Source: CAXQUZ01 sp942491145 (GTDB taxonomy: Bacteria > Myxococcota_A > UBA796 > UBA2385). Taken from it: 64,000 nt of DNA. Below, in pieces: positions 25,479 to 35,000 of the stretch (positions within the stretch are counted from its first letter, which is position 1; each line of letters opens with the position of its first letter). The notes under the pieces were generated by a model. The model did not search any database and had not been told where the DNA came from. It saw only the letters and a program-made list of their open reading frames with translations. The stretch lies in assembly GCA_942491145.1 (NCBI GenBank), contig CALOBC010000061.1, positions 62,001 to 126,000 on the forward strand, in the 5' to 3' direction. The position numbers and the translations under genes are program-made.

Positions 25479-27211
25479 CACGGTGCCTCCGTTGCGAGCA
25501 AGGGTGCGACGTCCCACCGCACCCAGCGGGCATCGCGGTCCACCGGGTCCCCCAGTGCCAGAACAGCTTCGTCGAGGAAAGCCCCTTCTTCGACGGGGAC
25601 GAGGATGTACCCGTAGCCACTGTCCTGAAGGGCCTCCAGACTCCATCGCAGCGCCTTCGGTCCCGGCAGACCCGGCTCACCCCGTCGGGAGATGCTCTCA
25701 AGCAGAGGATTCTCGCGAAAGAGCACGGTCGCCGCGTCACCCGCCCGTCGGTGGATGCCCCCGTCGTGGACCGGGTGGCCGTGCACGGTCTGGGCCATGA
25801 GCAGACGACCCAGGTCGTGCAGGTTCTCGGCTTCGGAGGGCGCAGTGAGCACCGCACCCGGTGGGGATGCCGCGAGGCGGGTGAGCACCGGGGACGGCGG
25901 CAAGGCCGTGGTGGCGGCGGGCCAGGGCACCGGGGAGACGAAGATGGCCTCAGCCAGCACCAGCCCACTGGCCAGCGCCCCCATCCGCCATGTGCGCACC
26001 GCTCCGGAGGCCAGCACCGCGAGGCCGAGCATGACCACCGCGGTGTAGCGGTAGCTGTGGATCGCCGTGAGCACGTAGGGGGGGAAGAGCTCGGCGACGA
26101 CCACCCCGGGCAGCGGAAGGGACATGCCGAAGACATTGACTGCCACGCCATTCCAGCGCAGCACCGGTCCCATTGCCAGCAGCCCACCGACCACCACCAG
26201 CGCCGCCAAGGTGCCCGAGGTCCGCAGCTGCCGGCGCCGCGCCCCCACGAGGGCCAGCGCCGCCACCACCCAGCCCACATACACCGTGCACGTGGTCCAG
26301 TACTCGAAGGCCTCCCCGCCCGGCATGGGCATCAGCGCCGGCAAGTCGGCGGCTCTAGGGTCCAGCCAGTCACTGAGCGATGCAAAGGAGTCGGGCAGCG
26401 GTGGATCCTGATGAAGCCAGTCTTCCCGTCGCGCGAGGGTCGCCCCTGCACCGTGGGTGGCCTGCAGCACCGCCAACGGCACACCAAAGAGCATCGACAC
26501 CGCCACCCCCACCAAGCCCGCGCGCACCACCGGCCCTGGCAGCACGGGCTCAACCCGCGTGGCGAGGCGACCGGCGAGCACACACAGGCCGATCAACACC
26601 GCAAAGAAGGCGTTGTAGGCGCTGGTGCTGGCCGCAAGCCCCGTGGCGAGCCCGAGGGCCACGCCCGACCCCCAGCTCGGACGCTCCAACAAACGAAAGA
26701 GGGCGAGGGCAAACCAACACAGCACCCCGGCGGCCAAGATCTCGGACGTGCCATTGAGCATCTCGTGCAGGAAGAACGGCGCGCTCTCAAAGACCACACC
26801 CGCCAGCAGCGCACCGCCGGCGTGGGCCCCCCGATCCCGGGCCAAGGCCGCCGCCCCCAGTGCACCGAACACCAGCAGCATCACGACCCACAGGTTGTGG
26901 GCGAGCATCGGCGACATGGGGATCTGGCCCAGCAGCACGGGGCTGACCAGATCGGAGCCGTAGAGCTGGATGACGTCGGCACCGTAGGGATGGAAGATCA
27001 GGGAGCTCGCGGGCTCCAGCAGGTGCCCTTGGGCCCACCACAGCACCCACACGTGGCAGCCGACGCTGGCTTGGGGGTGGCCCACCACGAGGTGGAGCGG
27101 ATCGCTGACCATCGGCCACGTGAGGATCAGGCCGACACAGAGGTAGACCAACGGAAGGGGCCAGCCCGAACGCCAAGGCCAGTGCGCCGGTCCGTCGACG
27201 CTTGGGCTCAC
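25478..27211 (-). CDS. Polytopic GT-C-like membrane protein
   Basis: A protein of about 577 residues with roughly ten to twelve hydrophobic helices in the first 440 residues and a soluble C-terminal domain of about 130 residues (LTRLAASPPGAVLTAPSEAENLHDLG...YGYILVPVEEGAF). This arrangement, with a long first periplasmic loop, is that of GT-C-fold glycosyltransferases and related DUF families that use polyprenyl-linked sugars, but I cannot see a specific catalytic signature. It is a diverged paralogue of the next gene upstream. The GTG at 27211 overlaps the upstream stop in GTGA; GTG 27220 is an alternative. Confidence 0.7.
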   Translation of the reverse strand: MSPSVDGPAHWPWRSGWPLPLVYLCVGLILTWPMVSDPLHLVVGHPQASVGCHVWVLWWAQGHLLEPASSLIFHPYGADVIQLYGSDLVSPVLLGQIPMSPMLAHNLWVVMLLVFGALGAAALARDRGAHAGGALLAGVVFESAPFFLHEMLNGTSEILAAGVLCWFALALFRLLERPSWGSGVALGLATGLAASTSAYNAFFAVLIGLCVLAGRLATRVEPVLPGPVVRAGLVGVAVSMLFGVPLAVLQATHGAGATLARREDWLHQDPPLPDSFASLSDWLDPRAADLPALMPMPGGEAFEYWTTCTVYVGWVVAALALVGARRRQLRTSGTLAALVVVGGLLAMGPVLRWNGVAVNVFGMSLPLPGVVVAELFPPYVLTAIHSYRYTAVVMLGLAVLASGAVRTWRMGALASGLVLAEAIFVSPVPWPAATTALPPSPVLTRLAASPPGAVLTAPSEAENLHDLGRLLMAQTVHGHPVHDGGIHRRAGDAATVLFRENPLLESISRRGEPGLPGPKALRWSLEALQDSGYGYILVPVEEGAFLDEAVLALGDPVDRDARWVRWDVAPLLATEAP

Positions 27212-28872
27212 AGGTGCCACAGCAGCGCCGCGTCGGTGCGAAGGTCCGGCTCACCGAGGGTGTCCACCAACAGGGCACTCAGCGGTTCTACACCGCCCTC
27301 GCAGAGCTCCATGTGGAGCACCACTTCGGTGATGCCCAGTCCCCGCAGCCGCTCCCGTGCGCCGGCCAACATCGGCCGCAGGGCCGCCAGATCATCGCGA
27401 CGGGCCGCCCGGACCGCCTTGGCGAAGTCCTCCTGGCGGAACTGCCGCGCCTCCACCACCCGCAGCGGCAATAAATTGGTGGGGTCGACGGCCGCAGCCG
27501 CCACGAACAGGGGCTCTTGGGCCATGCTCGGGCTCCATGCCGTCATCAGCAAGGAGTAGGGCGTCGGGTGGCCGTGGGTGCGCTGCCAGAGCAAAAAGCG
27601 TCCCCGCGCGTCCACCCCGAGCGTGCGCACCGGCAGGTCGAGCACGGGGCCCCGAGTGGCCGTGTGGATCAGCGGCGGATCGACCTCGACCAGGCTTCGC
27701 TCCGGTCCGGTGAACCAGAACAGCTCGGCCACCAGCAACCCGGCCACGAGCAGGGGGCTGCGGCGTCCCACCCGGGCGACCAGCACCGCCAGCGGCAGCA
27801 TCACCACCACCATCCAGCGGTGGGGCAGGCGCATGAGGCCCAGCCCCGGCAGCACCGCCAGCACCCGCCCCGGCATCCAGGAGAACACAGCCTCGCCCCC
27901 CACATGGAGCACCGGCCCCAGCGACAAGACCAACGCGAGAACCAGCAAGCCACCGAGCATTCGGGCCCGCGTGCGGTCGACCCGGCGCAGCGACATGAGG
28001 CCCGCCAGCGCCAGCACCGGCACCAGTCCTCCGAGGTTGTCGACGTGGTTCGCCCCCGCTGGCGCCCGCCCCACCCAACCCAGCACATCTGCCGACATCG
28101 CAGCCAGCGCCCGGGGCTGCTCCAGCAGGTAGGTCGCCATCGTCGGCCCCCGGTAGAGCTGGTCGGTCGACACCAAGGAGCTGGCATAGATTGCCGCGGG
28201 AATGGCGATGAGTGCGCCAAAGACGAGGGGTGCCAGCGCAGCGCCGGCTGTGCCTTTCGCTGTGCCTGGGCGTCCCCGAACCAGCAACCACCCCAGCATC
28301 ACAACGCCCGCAAATGCCCCGTGGTACCAGCTTCCCACGGCAGCGGCGGCCGCAGCAACACCGGCGAGCACCGCACCGGGGCGGTCTTCGCGATCGAGCC
28401 CGAGCAGCACCAGCGGCAGTGGCCAGGCCGACAGCGTCTCCGCCTCCCCACTGCCCGCTTGACCGACCAAGTAGGGGCACAACCCAAAGACGATGCCGCC
28501 GACCAGACCGCTGCCGTGCCGACGACACAGGGCCCAGGCCCCCCAGCACGCAAAGGTGAGCTGGGCCGTGACCGCGATGTTGTAGGCCGTGCCCCGTCCC
28601 CACCCCAAGAAGGGCGAGGCCAGGAGCATGCCGAACAGGTCCGGCGGGATGAGAGAGCCGCCGTCGGGGAAGTTCCAGTCGGTGGTTTGGACGAACCAAG
28701 CATCGAGCAGCGCGAGGTGATCGAAGAGGTCCCGGGTGGGCTCCCCAAAGGCCGCAGCGCCCGGACGGAGCTGGTCAGGCCCGACCACCATCACCGCAAG
28801 CACGGCCAACAGCACCAGGGCCGCCAGCTCACGCCACCGCGACACCGGGGCCGTTGGGGAGGCTGCGGCCAC
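27208..28872 (-). CDS. Polytopic GT-C-like membrane protein (paralogue)
   Basis: A 554-residue protein with about eleven transmembrane helices, an acidic first external loop (GEPTRDLFDHLALLDAWF), Gly-rich helices (GLVGGIVFGLCPYLVGQAG; GEAETLSAWPLPLVLLGLDRE) and a soluble C-terminal domain of about 130 residues. It has the same architecture as the adjacent downstream gene and appears to be a tandem paralogue. The shared layout suggests a heteromeric or sequentially acting pair of membrane glycosyl- or lipid-transferases; this is inference from topology. The GTG start lies 3 bases after the stop of the lipoprotein gene. Confidence 0.7.
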   Translation of the reverse strand: MAAASPTAPVSRWRELAALVLLAVLAVMVVGPDQLRPGAAAFGEPTRDLFDHLALLDAWFVQTTDWNFPDGGSLIPPDLFGMLLASPFLGWGRGTAYNIAVTAQLTFACWGAWALCRRHGSGLVGGIVFGLCPYLVGQAGSGEAETLSAWPLPLVLLGLDREDRPGAVLAGVAAAAAAVGSWYHGAFAGVVMLGWLLVRGRPGTAKGTAGAALAPLVFGALIAIPAAIYASSLVSTDQLYRGPTMATYLLEQPRALAAMSADVLGWVGRAPAGANHVDNLGGLVPVLALAGLMSLRRVDRTRARMLGGLLVLALVLSLGPVLHVGGEAVFSWMPGRVLAVLPGLGLMRLPHRWMVVVMLPLAVLVARVGRRSPLLVAGLLVAELFWFTGPERSLVEVDPPLIHTATRGPVLDLPVRTLGVDARGRFLLWQRTHGHPTPYSLLMTAWSPSMAQEPLFVAAAAVDPTNLLPLRVVEARQFRQEDFAKAVRAARRDDLAALRPMLAGARERLRGLGITEVVLHMELCEGGVEPLSALLVDTLGEPDLRTDAALLWHL

Positions 28873-28875
28873 GGC

Positions 28876-30051
28876 TCAGGGCGCTTCGGGGGGCGGCGCG
28901 TCGGTGGGCGGGCGCTGGCCCTCCGGCGTGGCCTCCCCGGGGGGCGGACCGCCGGGGTCTGGGGTCTCCGATCCAGGTGGCGGCCCACCCGGCTCGGTGC
29001 CCGGCTCTGGCACCTTGGCGTAGATCACCGCCGGCAGGGGCTTCCCGGCCACCAAGGTCAGGCTGAGGTCGGTGGCACCCGCGTCCGGCTGGAGGGTGCC
29101 CTTCGTGCGGCCCTGGGGGTCATCGGGGCTGGGCCCATCACTGTTGGTGTCGAGGAACGCCGCCAGCCAGACCGGCGACAGGCCCGTGGGTGGCGCCAGC
29201 GAGAAGACCTGCCCTGCCGGGCACTCCACACCAAAGACCACCTCGTTGGAGCCCACATCCACCAAGTCGATGAGCACAGTGCCTTTGGCGCCCTCGGGCA
29301 GGACAAGAGAACCCGAGATAGTACCACCTGACGCGGTCTTGGGCTTGTTGGCCCAGTCCCCTGCCGCCCGGCAGCTCACGCCCGAGTCGCCCGCCGCGGG
29401 CCCCTCCTCGGTGGAGCTTCCTGGCCCGGGCCCAGGGCCGCCACCGGACACAATGCCCGTCAGCGGCGAGCCCACGGCCAGCGTCAACGACAGGTCCGTG
29501 GGGGGCGACTTCGCATCGAACTCGCCGTTGCTGCGGCCCTGAGGGTCGTCCGGGGTGGGACCGTCACCGGTGAGGTCGATGTAGGCGGCGAGCCAGACAT
29601 CCCCGAGATCCGCAGGCATCGTCACTGTGAACGCACCGGCACCGCTGCACTCCACGCCCCAGACGATCTTGCCGGAGCCCGTGTCGATGACGTCCACCAA
29701 CAACGGACCCGTGCCCGTGCCTGCGGCCGTGCCCCCCGCGGTGGCCACCTCTCCCCCCGGGTTGTTCGCGGCCCAGTCCGGCGTCAGCTTGCAGCCCGCA
29801 CCCTGGCCCCCGTCACCGGGGCCACCCCCGCCCTCGACTGGGGCCGGACCTGGAGCCCCGTCTGCCGCACGCTCGGCGCCTGAGGATGGCCCCCCCGGCG
29901 GCGGTCCCGGCGGCTGGCCCGGCCCACCCTGGGCATACGGCGACGTGTTCTGGGGGGGCTCGGCACACCCCGTCACCCCGCCACCCGACAACAAAGCCAA
30001 GGGCAGGACAACACGACGGGCGCACAACCGGAGAGGGGGGGTACCGGACAC
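28876..30051 (-). CDS. Lipoprotein with two internal beta-domain repeats
   Basis: A lipoprotein of about 391 residues: signal with lipobox GGVTGC, a Pro/Gly-rich linker, and two homologous modules of about 110 residues. Each runs ...GP/GT-VLIDLVD-GS-(K/E)(I/V)V-GVEC...VWLAA(Y/F)-D-(T/N)-DGP-PDDPQGR... and ends in a DLSLTL-VG/A-PL strand. A Pro-rich tail follows. The DGP-PDDPQGR loop is Asp-rich and could bind calcium. GTG 30051 is preferred (GGAG five bases upstream); TTG 30072 would add seven residues. It is the first gene of the five-gene operon, probably the outer-membrane or surface component. Confidence 0.78.
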   Translation of the reverse strand: MSGTPPLRLCARRVVLPLALLSGGGVTGCAEPPQNTSPYAQGGPGQPPGPPPGGPSSGAERAADGAPGPAPVEGGGGPGDGGQGAGCKLTPDWAANNPGGEVATAGGTAAGTGTGPLLVDVIDTGSGKIVWGVECSGAGAFTVTMPADLGDVWLAAYIDLTGDGPTPDDPQGRSNGEFDAKSPPTDLSLTLAVGSPLTGIVSGGGPGPGPGSSTEEGPAAGDSGVSCRAAGDWANKPKTASGGTISGSLVLPEGAKGTVLIDLVDVGSNEVVFGVECPAGQVFSLAPPTGLSPVWLAAFLDTNSDGPSPDDPQGRTKGTLQPDAGATDLSLTLVAGKPLPAVIYAKVPEPGTEPGGPPPGSETPDPGGPPPGEATPEGQRPPTDAPPPEAP

Positions 30052-30116
30052 AGCGGCTCCACTGCACAACAAGGGAAAGCACGACGCGAGCCGGAGGTAC
30101 CCCGCGCGGTCGCCGA

Positions 30117-30125
30117 TGCTAACAC
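30117..30125 (+). promoter_or_regulatory. Possible -10 element before ferritin-like gene
   Basis: TGCTAACAC lies 44 bases before the ATG of the ferritin-like gene, in the gap to the divergent lipoprotein operon. It carries the TG-n extension and the GCTA core that recurs before other genes here, but matches TATAAT poorly and no clear -35 box is visible. Confidence 0.2.
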
Positions 30126-30169
30126 CGGCTGAGGCCCCCCTTGGGCCTCGTCAGGCCACCGGAGCTGCC

Positions 30170-30877
30170 ATGGATGTTCGACACCCTGTGGATGACACCC
30201 TCGGGCCGGCCACACCCCGGGTGTTGGCGGAGTGGGCTGCCCGTGTGCAGGCCGAGTACACCTCGGCGGCCGTGACCGCGCGGCTGGTGCACCTGAGCAT
30301 CGCCACGGGGCTGCCCCGGCCCGTGGTGGACACGGCACTGCGCATTGTCGCGGACGAGCTGGACCACGCCGAGCTGAGCCATGTGTGCCTGTGTGATCTC
30401 GGCGGCGCCGAGCATGCCGTGTCGGTCGACCTGGACCAGCTCTTGCCCATCGGTCCCCGCCAGCCCCTCGCGGAGGCCGTCACGCTGGTGTTGCGCAGCT
30501 TCTGCTTTGGCGAGACCCTCGCGGTGCCGCTGTTTCGTGCACTGCGAGAGTGTGCGCGCCATCCCACTGCGGTGGCGGCCCTCGACCGCATCGTGCGGGA
30601 TGAGGTGGTGCACCGGGCATTCGGGTGGACCGTCCTCGACGCTCTGCTGGAGCGGGATCCCGAGGGCGTGCGAGCGCTCTGCAGGCAGCTTGTGCCCGCC
30701 CTCACCACCGAGTTCCGAGAGACCTACGGCGAGCTCCCCCCAGGCCCGGCCCTCACCCCGGGGGAGCGCGCCATGGGCTTGATGGACCGGGACCGGTGGC
30801 GGACGACCGTCGAAGCGGCGCTGGTGGCCGATGTGGGGCCCCGCCTCGCACGGCGCGGGCTCCACCTGATAGATTGA
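30170..30877 (+). CDS. Ferritin-like diiron protein
   Basis: A 235-residue all-helical protein of the ferritin-like superfamily. The probable diiron ligands are spread as in AurF- or rubrerythrin-type proteins: Glu in QAEYTSAAVTARLVH, the Glu-x-x-His of DELDHAELSH, Glu in FCFGETLAVPLF, and a second Glu-x-x-His in RDEVVHRAFGW. It could oxidise a small substrate or handle iron; which one is not readable. GGAG at six bases supports the ATG. It is followed after 35 bases by an AgmX/PglI protein on the same strand. Confidence 0.78.
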   Translation: MDVRHPVDDTLGPATPRVLAEWAARVQAEYTSAAVTARLVHLSIATGLPRPVVDTALRIVADELDHAELSHVCLCDLGGAEHAVSVDLDQLLPIGPRQPLAEAVTLVLRSFCFGETLAVPLFRALRECARHPTAVAALDRIVRDEVVHRAFGWTVLDALLERDPEGVRALCRQLVPALTTEFRETYGELPPGPALTPGERAMGLMDRDRWRTTVEAALVADVGPRLARRGLHLID

Positions 30878-30912
30878 GTGTCCACTTCCGCCCTCGGGCG
30901 ACGAGGCAGTTC

Positions 30913-31884
30913 ATGGTTCGCACGCACTCTCCCCTCCCCGCCCCGACCTTCGCTCCCGCTTGGGCCTGTGTGCGCCGTGCTGCAGTGCTGTTGGCCGTGG
31001 TGGCGGCGGTCCCCCAGGTTGCGAGCGCCCAAGGCGATGACGAGTTCCTGAATTCCGATCCGAGCGATGAGTCGGCGGACGACGGTGGGGCGGCGGCATC
31101 GGTGGGTGGGGCTGACGATCGGTGGAAGTGGTCGTGGCCGGTGTCGTCCCGAATCGATCCGGGCGGCAATTCCATCACGCTGTCGTGGCGGGAAGGCAGC
31201 GGCCAGATGGAAGAAGCGCTGTCGCTCGACGATGTCATCCGGCTGGAGCGGGCGCGGGCCTATGAACACCGCCCCGACGAGCTGTTTGCGCTGATGGCGG
31301 ACGGGCGGCGGATTTTGGTGTCCCGTGGTGAGGATGTCGCAACCCACGCCATTCTCGCCAAGGCCATCACCAAGATTCCGGTGAAGGATCTGCCCCCCAG
31401 CGAGGGCCACTTTGCCAAGGTCGCCAACAACGCCCCGGCGCCCGTGCTGCGGGTCGGCCCTGGCCGCGGGGTGGCCTACCGGTCGGCCGCACGCACCGAT
31501 CTGGCGTTGGAAGGCGAGCCTCGCACCTCCGGTGGCACGCTGCGCAAGGTGGCCGAGGACGACCATCCTGGGCTGAAGGGCACTGGTGGCGGCAAGTTGG
31601 AGAAGTACGAGATCGAGCTGGTCTTCAAGCAGAAGATGGGCATCTTCATGCGCTGCTATCAGCGGGAGCTCCAGCGCAACCCCGAGCTCAAGGGCAAGGT
31701 GGTGGTGCGCTTTGTGGTGGGTGCCGATGGCTCGGTGCCCCACGCCCACCTGCGGGCCACGTCGCTGGAAAACAACGTCGTCGAGTCGTGTGTGGTCGAC
31801 GAGGTGAGCCGCACCCGCTTCCCCCGTCCCGATGGCGACGGATCGGTGGTGGTCAGCTACCCGTTCAACTTCGGGCCGCTCTGA
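30913..31884 (+). CDS. Exported protein with AgmX/PglI C-terminal domain
   Basis: A 323-residue protein with a signal peptide ending ASAQ, an acidic low-complexity stretch, a middle region with GGNSITLSWREGSGQMEEALSLDDVIRLERARA, and a C-terminal AgmX/PglI domain (VFKQKMGIFMRCYQRELQRNPELKGKVVVRFVVGADGSV...VSRTRFPRPDGDGSVVVSYPFNF). This TonB-C-like domain, with the conserved Cys-Tyr in the first helix and a second Cys (VESCVVDE), is characteristic of Myxococcota and is found in gliding- and envelope-associated proteins. Likely a periplasmic protein that interacts with outer-membrane partners. GAGG six bases upstream supports the ATG at 30913. Confidence 0.87.
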   Translation: MVRTHSPLPAPTFAPAWACVRRAAVLLAVVAAVPQVASAQGDDEFLNSDPSDESADDGGAAASVGGADDRWKWSWPVSSRIDPGGNSITLSWREGSGQMEEALSLDDVIRLERARAYEHRPDELFALMADGRRILVSRGEDVATHAILAKAITKIPVKDLPPSEGHFAKVANNAPAPVLRVGPGRGVAYRSAARTDLALEGEPRTSGGTLRKVAEDDHPGLKGTGGGKLEKYEIELVFKQKMGIFMRCYQRELQRNPELKGKVVVRFVVGADGSVPHAHLRATSLENNVVESCVVDEVSRTRFPRPDGDGSVVVSYPFNFGPL

Positions 31885-32012
31885 AGCTTGGCCAAGGCTA
31901 AACGCTGGCCACGCCTGAATGGCTGTACAGGCACAGAATCTCGGTTGCGGGCAGAAAATGTCCAGTCAGCCTTCGCCGCCTGCGATAGGACCGCCCCCTT
32001 CGAGGAGCGGGC

Positions 32013-35000
32013 ATGTCACGCAGCGCAGGAACCGGCGTCCCATCGCCCCCAGTATCAGGCCGCACGACCGGCTCTGCCTCGGTTGGCGACAACACTGACC
32101 GCATCCGTGTTGTGGGCGCACGGGAACACAACCTCAAGGGCGTCGATGTCGACCTGCCCCGCGACAGCCTTGTGGTCATCACGGGCCTGTCGGGCAGCGG
32201 CAAGTCCTCCCTGGCCTTCGACACGATCTACCAAGAGGGCCAGCGGCGGTTCATGGAGTCGCTGTCGTCCTACGCGCGCCAGTTCCTCGGCAGCATGGAA
32301 AAGCCCCGGGTGGAGCGTGTGGAGGGCCTGTCCCCGACGCTGTGCATCGACCAAAAGACGGTCAACCGCAACCCCCGCAGCACCGTCGGCACCATCACCG
32401 AGATCCTGGACCACCTGCGCCTGTTCATGGCCCGTCTCGGCGAGCCCCACTGCCCCGAGTGTGGGGTGCTGCTGTCCCGGTCGTCCCCGGGGGATCTCGC
32501 CGCGTCGTTGCTGCGCGACGAAGCGGATGCCCGGCTGCATGTGCTCGCCCCGATCGTGCAGGAACGCAAAGGTGAGTACCGCAAAGAGCTGGCGGATGCG
32601 CTGCGGGATGGATGGCTGCGGGCCCGGGTGGACGGCACCATCCTCCACCTCGAAGATGACGCGCCCATCGAGCTTGGCCGCTACGAGAAGCACACCATCG
32701 AGCTGGTGGTGGACCGGCTGCGCTGCCGCCCCCAAGACCGGGTGCGGATGGTCGAAGCCATCGAGCGGGCGATGGCGCTGGCCGGCGGTGGGCTGAGCTT
32801 GCTGGTCCAGCGGGAGGGCGAGGCCGAGCCCCGGCATCGGCTGTTGTCCCTCGACCGAAGCTGCCCGGTCCACGGGGTGTCGGCGCCCGAGCTGGAGCCC
32901 CGGCTGTTCAGCTTCAACGCCCCCCAGGGCATGTGCACCGACTGCGCGGGCCTCGGCTTTCTCGAAGACTTCGACATGGACCTGCTCCTCGATGTCGACG
33001 CGCCCGCCCGGGCGTGCTTTGGGCCGCTGCTCAAAGAGGACCGCTTGCCGTTCAGCTCGGCTGGCCGGGAGGCCATCGACCAGATCAGCACAAAGCTCGG
33101 CTTTGACCCCCACGCGCCGTTCTCCACGCTGTCTCAGGACCACGCCGCCAAGCTGCTGGAGGGCGACGAAGACACCACCTACCAGTTCGTGAAAGAGGCC
33201 GCGGGAGGCGGCACGTCGACCATTGAGCGCCCGTGGCAGGGGCTCGTACCGGCGCTCCGCACGGTCTGGCACTACACCAAGCTGTCCAAGCTGGGCCAGT
33301 GGCGGCGGCGGGTCCCTTGCACGGCCTGCCGCGGTGCCCGGCTGAGCCCCCTCGCCCTCGCCGTTCGGTACGCCCATCCCACCCTGGGCGACCTCAACAT
33401 CGCCAACTTGACGGGGCTCTCGATCGAAGATGCCCGGGCGCTCTTCGATCAGATTGAGCTGCCCGAAGACCAGCTCAAGATCGGTGGTCCCATCGTGTCC
33501 GAGCTGCGGTCCCGCCTGCGCTTTCTGGACCAAGTGGGCCTCAGCTACCTCAGCTTGGATCGCTCGGCAGCCACCTTGTCCGGCGGGGAAGCCCAGCGCA
33601 TTCGGCTGGCCGGCCAGGTGGGCGCCGGTCTGCAAGGGGTCACCTATGTGCTCGATGAGCCGAGCATCGGGCTGCACGGCCGGGACCAAGCCCGCTTGCT
33701 CGATGCGCTCGAGGCCCTGCGGGACAAGGGCAACTCCGTCATCGTGGTCGAGCACGACCCGCTGACCATGGCCCGGGCGGACCACCTCGTCGAGATCGGC
33801 CCCGGCGCCGGCGTCGAGGGGGGCCAGCTCATCGCCGAGGGCACCCCCGCCGCGTTCTTCGCCAGCGACGCCCTCACCGCCCAGTACATGCGCGGCGACG
33901 CGCGCATCGCGCTGCCCACGGTTCGCCGACCCACGGACGGGCCCGCACTGGTGCTGGAGGGGGCGTCCGGCAACAACCTCAATGGGGTCGATCTTCGGCT
34001 GCCACTGGGTGTTCTCACGGTGGTGACGGGGGTCTCTGGCTCCGGCAAGTCCACCCTCATCGACCAGACCCTCGCGCGCACCCTCGCGGCCACCCTCCAC
34101 GGCGCCACCGAGCGGCCCGGCCCCTATGCGGCGCTGCACGGCGTGGATCAGCTCGACAAGCTCATTCGCATTGACCAGAACCCCATCGGGCGCACCCCCC
34201 GGTCCAACCCGGCGACCTACACGGGCGCCTTTGACGCCATCCGCGACCTGTTCTCCCGGCTGCCCGAGAGCCGGGCCCGTGGCTACACCAAGTCCCGGTT
34301 CAGCTTCAACGTGGCGGGCGGACGGTGCGAAGAGTGCAAGGGGGCGGGTCTCGTGACCGTCGAGATGCAGTTTCTCGCGGATGTGCAGATCCCGTGCGAG
34401 ACGTGCAATGGGCGGCGCTTCAACCACGAGACCCTCGAGATTCGCTACCGGGGCCGCACCATCACCGACGTGCTCGGCATGTCCATCACCCAAGCCCGGG
34501 CCTTCTTCACCAACCACCGCAAGCTGAAGAAGGTGTTCCAGCTGCTGTGCGATGTGGGGCTTGGCTACGTCAGCTTGGGCCAGCCCAGCACCACGCTCAG
34601 CGGGGGCGAAGCCCAGCGCATCAAGCTCGCCTCCGAGCTGGCCAGACCGGCCACCGGCCAGACCCTCTACATCCTCGACGAGCCCACCACGGGTCTGCAC
34701 ATGCAGGACGTGGGCAACCTGCTGGTGGCCCTTCAGCGCCTGGTGGACCAAGGCAACTCGGTGCTGGTGATCGAGCACGACCTCGACATCATCAAGAGCG
34801 CCGACCACCTCATCGATCTGGGTCCCGAGGGCGGCACCGGGGGCGGCCACATCATCGGCACCGGCACGCCCGAACAGATCGCGGCGAGCGACAGCCCCAC
34901 GGGCATGGTGCTCCGGCCGGTTTTGGCGCGGGATCAGCGCCTGATGGCCGGTCTCGCCGCCGAGCCCAGCTCCGTGTTTGTCACTGGTCCCCCGAGGCCG

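Noticed and set aside
31923..31936. CTGTACAGGCACAG upstream of uvrA as a LexA (SOS) box.
   Set aside because: The CTGT and ACAG halves are 6 bases apart, not 8 as in E. coli, and the sequence does not fit the delta-proteobacterial LexA pattern I know; coincidence is likely.
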